Of a stretch of 64,000 bases of DNA, positions 61,929 to 64,000 are shown one piece after another; position 1 is the first letter of the stretch; the number at the start of each line of letters is the position of its first letter. The notes below the pieces were generated by a model. It worked only from the letters and a program-made list of their open reading frames with translations. It was not told where the DNA came from and did no database searches. Source of the stretch: an uncultured Eubacterium sp. (GTDB lineage Bacteria > Bacillota > Clostridia > Lachnospirales > Lachnospiraceae); NCBI GenBank assembly GCA_934320655.1, contig CAKRFN010000001.1, forward strand, positions 62,001 to 126,000, given 5' to 3'. The position numbers and the translations under genes were made by a program.

Positions 61929-62624
61929 ATGAAACGAATCCTACTTAAACTGAGCGGAGAGGCGATCTCCGGAAATAAAGGCTTTGGTTTTGACGAGGCG
62001 ATGGTAATCGGAGTCGCAAAGCAGGTAAAACAGATCGTGGATAAAGGCGTAGAGGTCGGTATCGTGATCGGTGGAGGCAATTTCTGGCGTGGACGCACGA
62101 GTAATACGATTGACCGCACAAAGGCAGATCAGATCGGTATGTTAGCGACTGTCATGAACTGTATTTATGTCTCTGAGATTTTCCGTTCGGAGGGTATGAT
62201 GACGAATGTGCTGACGCCGTTTGAATGCGGCAGCTTCACCAAGCTTTTCTCAAAGGATCGTGCCAATAAATATTTCGCAAAGGGAATGGTCGTTTTCTTT
62301 GCAGGAGGAACGGGACATCCGTATTTTTCAACGGATACCGGAACGACGCTGCGCGCGATCGAGATCGAGGCGGATGGCATCTATCTTGCAAAGGCGATCG
62401 ACGGTGTCTATGACAGTGATCCGAAGGTGAACCCGGATGCGAAAAAGTATGATACGATTTCCATAGAGGAAGTCATCGAGAAGAAACTGGCAGTGGTGGA
62501 TATGACGGCGTCCGTGATGTGCATGGAGAATCATATGCCGATGTATGTATTTGCACTGAATGAAGAAAATAGTATTGTAAATGCAGTGAGTGGCAAGTTC
62601 AACGGAACCGTTGTGACTGTCTGA
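61929..62624 (+). CDS. pyrH: UMP kinase
   Basis: A 231-residue amino-acid-kinase-fold enzyme that makes UDP from UMP and ATP. Signature parts: L-K-L-S-G-E-A-I-S-G (about 5-14), V-I-G-G-G-N-F-W-R-G (about 46-55) and T-T-L-R-A-I-E-I-E-A-D (about 139-149). Start: ATG 61929 after AGGGGGA. In Bacillus pyrH follows tsf directly; here three genes intervene. Confidence 0.96.
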   Translation: MKRILLKLSGEAISGNKGFGFDEAMVIGVAKQVKQIVDKGVEVGIVIGGGNFWRGRTSNTIDRTKADQIGMLATVMNCIYVSEIFRSEGMMTNVLTPFECGSFTKLFSKDRANKYFAKGMVVFFAGGTGHPYFSTDTGTTLRAIEIEADGIYLAKAIDGVYDSDPKVNPDAKKYDTISIEEVIEKKLAVVDMTASVMCMENHMPMYVFALNEENSIVNAVSGKFNGTVVTV

Positions 62625-62648
62625 AAATTTAAGAGGAGGATATTTCCT

Positions 62649-63203
62649 ATGGATGAGAGATTACAGGTATATGAAGATAAGATGAAGAAAACGATGAACA
62701 ATCTGGGCGAGGAATACGGCGGCATCCGTGCCGGCCGTGCCAACCCGCATGTGCTTGACAAGCTGCGTGTGGATTATTACGGCACACCGACCCCGATTCA
62801 GCAGGTAGCGAACGTGAATGTACCGGAGCCCCGTATGATCCAGATTCAGCCGTGGGAGGCTTCTATGGTCAAGGAGATCGAGAAAGCGATCCTCACCTCC
62901 GATCTGGGTATCAATCCGACTAACGACGGCAAAGTGATCCGTCTGGTATTTCCAGAGCTGACCGAGGAGCGCCGTAAGGAGCTCGCGAAGGATGTCAAGA
63001 AGAAGGGCGAGAATGCCAAGGTAGCGATCCGCAACATTCGTCGTGACGGTAACGATGCATTTAAAAAGCTCGCAAAGAGCGAGGATATTTCCGAGGACGA
63101 GATCAAGGATCTTGAGGATGCACTGCAGAAGCTCACAGATAAGTATATTGCAAATGTGGACAAGGCTGTTGAGGAAAAGACAAAAGAGATTCTTACCGTA
63201 TAA
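62649..63203 (+). CDS. frr: Ribosome recycling factor
   Basis: A 184-residue factor that splits ribosomes after termination. Segments G-G-I-R-A-G-R-A-N-P-H-V-L-D-K-L (about 25-40), and I-R-N-I-R-R-D-G-N-D (about 126-135), are standard. AGAGGAGG before the ATG. 24 bases after pyrH. Confidence 0.97.
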   Translation: MDERLQVYEDKMKKTMNNLGEEYGGIRAGRANPHVLDKLRVDYYGTPTPIQQVANVNVPEPRMIQIQPWEASMVKEIEKAILTSDLGINPTNDGKVIRLVFPELTEERRKELAKDVKKKGENAKVAIRNIRRDGNDAFKKLAKSEDISEDEIKDLEDALQKLTDKYIANVDKAVEEKTKEILTV

Positions 63204-63216
63204 TGAAACGGAACAG

Positions 63217-63250
63217 AAAATGGGGCTTGCATTTGCAATGCCTCATTTTT
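63217..63250 (+). terminator. Terminator-like hairpin between frr and uppS
   Basis: AAAATGGGGC-TTGCA (63217-63231) pairs with TGCAATGCCTCATTTT (with one bulge and a G-U pair), followed by TTTT. It may end or reduce transcription between frr and uppS. Confidence 0.55.
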
Positions 63251-63284
63251 CACATCATTCGGGAATCTGACAGGGAGGAATAAA

Positions 63285-63992
63285 ATGAGTGTTCCGCAGC
63301 ATATAGCGATTATTATGGATGGCAATGGTAGATGGGCGAAAAGTAAAGGACTTCCGCGAAACGCAGGTCATACGGCAGGCGCAAAGAACGTGGAGAATAT
63401 CTGTCTGGCAGCAAAAAAAATGGGTGTGAAATACCTGACTCTGTATGCGTTTTCAACAGAAAACTGGTCGAGACCGGAGAATGAGGTAAAGGCACTCATG
63501 AAGCTGTTAGCAGGGTATCTCGACAAATGTGTGCAGACGGCGCATGAAAATAAAATGCATATCCGCGTGATCGGGGATATCAGCCGTCTATCGGAAAAAT
63601 TTCAAAAACAGATCGTAGAGGCAGAACGGATCTCAGCGGTCTATGATGACTTAAACCTCACGATTGCGATCAATTACGGCAGCCGTGATGAGATGCTGCG
63701 CGCGATGCGGGCAGTTGGAAAGGATGTCAAAGAAGGACGGCTTGCACCGGAGGAGCTGACCGAGGAGCTGTTCGACAGTTATCTGGATACAAGGGAGCTG
63801 CCCGATCCGGATCTGTTGATCCGCACGAGCGGGGAACTGCGCTTGTCAAACTATCTGCTGTGGCAGCTGGCGTACAGCGAATTTTATTTTACGGATGTTC
63901 CGTGGCCTGATTTTGATGAAAAAGAATTGAAAAAAGCGATCGATACCTATGGAAACAGGGATCGTCGTTATGGTGGCATCAAGGAGGAGTAA
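63285..63992 (+). CDS. uppS: Isoprenyl transferase (undecaprenyl diphosphate synthase)
   Basis: A 235-residue cis-prenyltransferase that makes the C55 lipid carrier for wall polymers. The catalytic Asp12 lies in I-I-M-D-G-N-G-R-W-A. Other motifs: G-H-T-A-G-A-K-N, L-T-L-Y-A-F-S-T-E-N-W and the end D-L-L-I-R-T-S-G-E-L-R-L-S-N-Y-L-L-W-Q. GGGAGGAA before the ATG. Confidence 0.96.
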   Translation: MSVPQHIAIIMDGNGRWAKSKGLPRNAGHTAGAKNVENICLAAKKMGVKYLTLYAFSTENWSRPENEVKALMKLLAGYLDKCVQTAHENKMHIRVIGDISRLSEKFQKQIVEAERISAVYDDLNLTIAINYGSRDEMLRAMRAVGKDVKEGRLAPEELTEELFDSYLDTRELPDPDLLIRTSGELRLSNYLLWQLAYSEFYFTDVPWPDFDEKELKKAIDTYGNRDRRYGGIKEE

Positions 63993-63995
63993 TAT

Positions 63996-64000
63996 ATGTT
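63996..64000 (+). CDS. Start of next gene (probably cdsA), cut by the window end
   Basis: An AAGGAGGAG site (63981-63989) and ATG at 63996 begin a new gene four bases after uppS. Only five bases are visible. By gene order in Firmicutes it is expected to be phosphatidate cytidylyltransferase cdsA. This rests on order only. Confidence 0.4.

Overview
The window reads as a chromosomal segment of a motile, probably spore-forming, anaerobic Clostridia bacterium, most likely a Lachnospiraceae member of the Roseburia type. This is inferred from the gene families (DUF5716, DUF5662, DUF6033, sigK, codY), the Bacillus/Clostridium gene order topA - codY - fla/che - rpsB, and the Ech-type hydrogenase. Almost every gene lies on the + strand and is tightly packed. 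One small gene is on the - strand (12470-12793). No rRNA, tRNA, CRISPR array, insertion sequence or prophage was seen, and no gene-free stretch exceeds about 250 bases.

Region 1 (1-2957): a cut-off DUF5716 protein with an Hsp70/actin-like look, a TPR protein, a coiled-coil protein with two membrane segments, and a CsoR/RcnR-family metal-responsive repressor with a His-rich N-terminus. Region 2 (2958-10520): an energy-converting [NiFe] hydrogenase in ech order (echA-F), followed by hypC, hypD and hypE. These would couple ferredoxin oxidation and H2 formation to ion pumping. The promoter, a small inverted repeat and the adjacent repressor suggest metal control.

Region 3 (10521-21726): a UvrD-like helicase, a DUF1292 protein, a GlgX/isoamylase-like protein that has lost its catalytic residues, a TraX-family membrane protein, a DUF5662 protein, sigma-K (uninterrupted and without a pro-sequence), a ComM/YifB ATPase, dprA and topA. 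Region 4 (21727-22684): codY with its own promoter, which overlaps a near-consensus CodY box.

Region 5 (22685-56666): a roughly 34-kb fla/che operon: flgB flgC fliE fliF fliG fliH fliI fliJ ylxF/motE-like fliK flgD TIGR02530 flgE | motA motB fliL fliM fliY fliO fliP fliQ fliR flhB flhA flhF flhG pilZ cheB cheA cheW | cheC cheD, a small membrane protein, fliA (sigma-28), an unknown gene, a DUF6115/SwrB-position gene and a YceG-like gene. It encodes the basal body, the export apparatus, the rod and hook, the motor and switch, polar placement (FlhFG), a c-di-GMP brake and chemotaxis adaptation. There is no cheY or flbD. Internal promoters and hairpins before motA and between cheW and cheC suggest sub-operon control.

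Region 6 (56667-64000): rpsB, tsf, then three inserted envelope or motility-related genes (a DUF6033 gene with a sigma-28-like promoter, a polysaccharide deacetylase, a bactofilin with a likely internal translation start), then pyrH, frr, uppS and the first bases of the next gene (probably cdsA).
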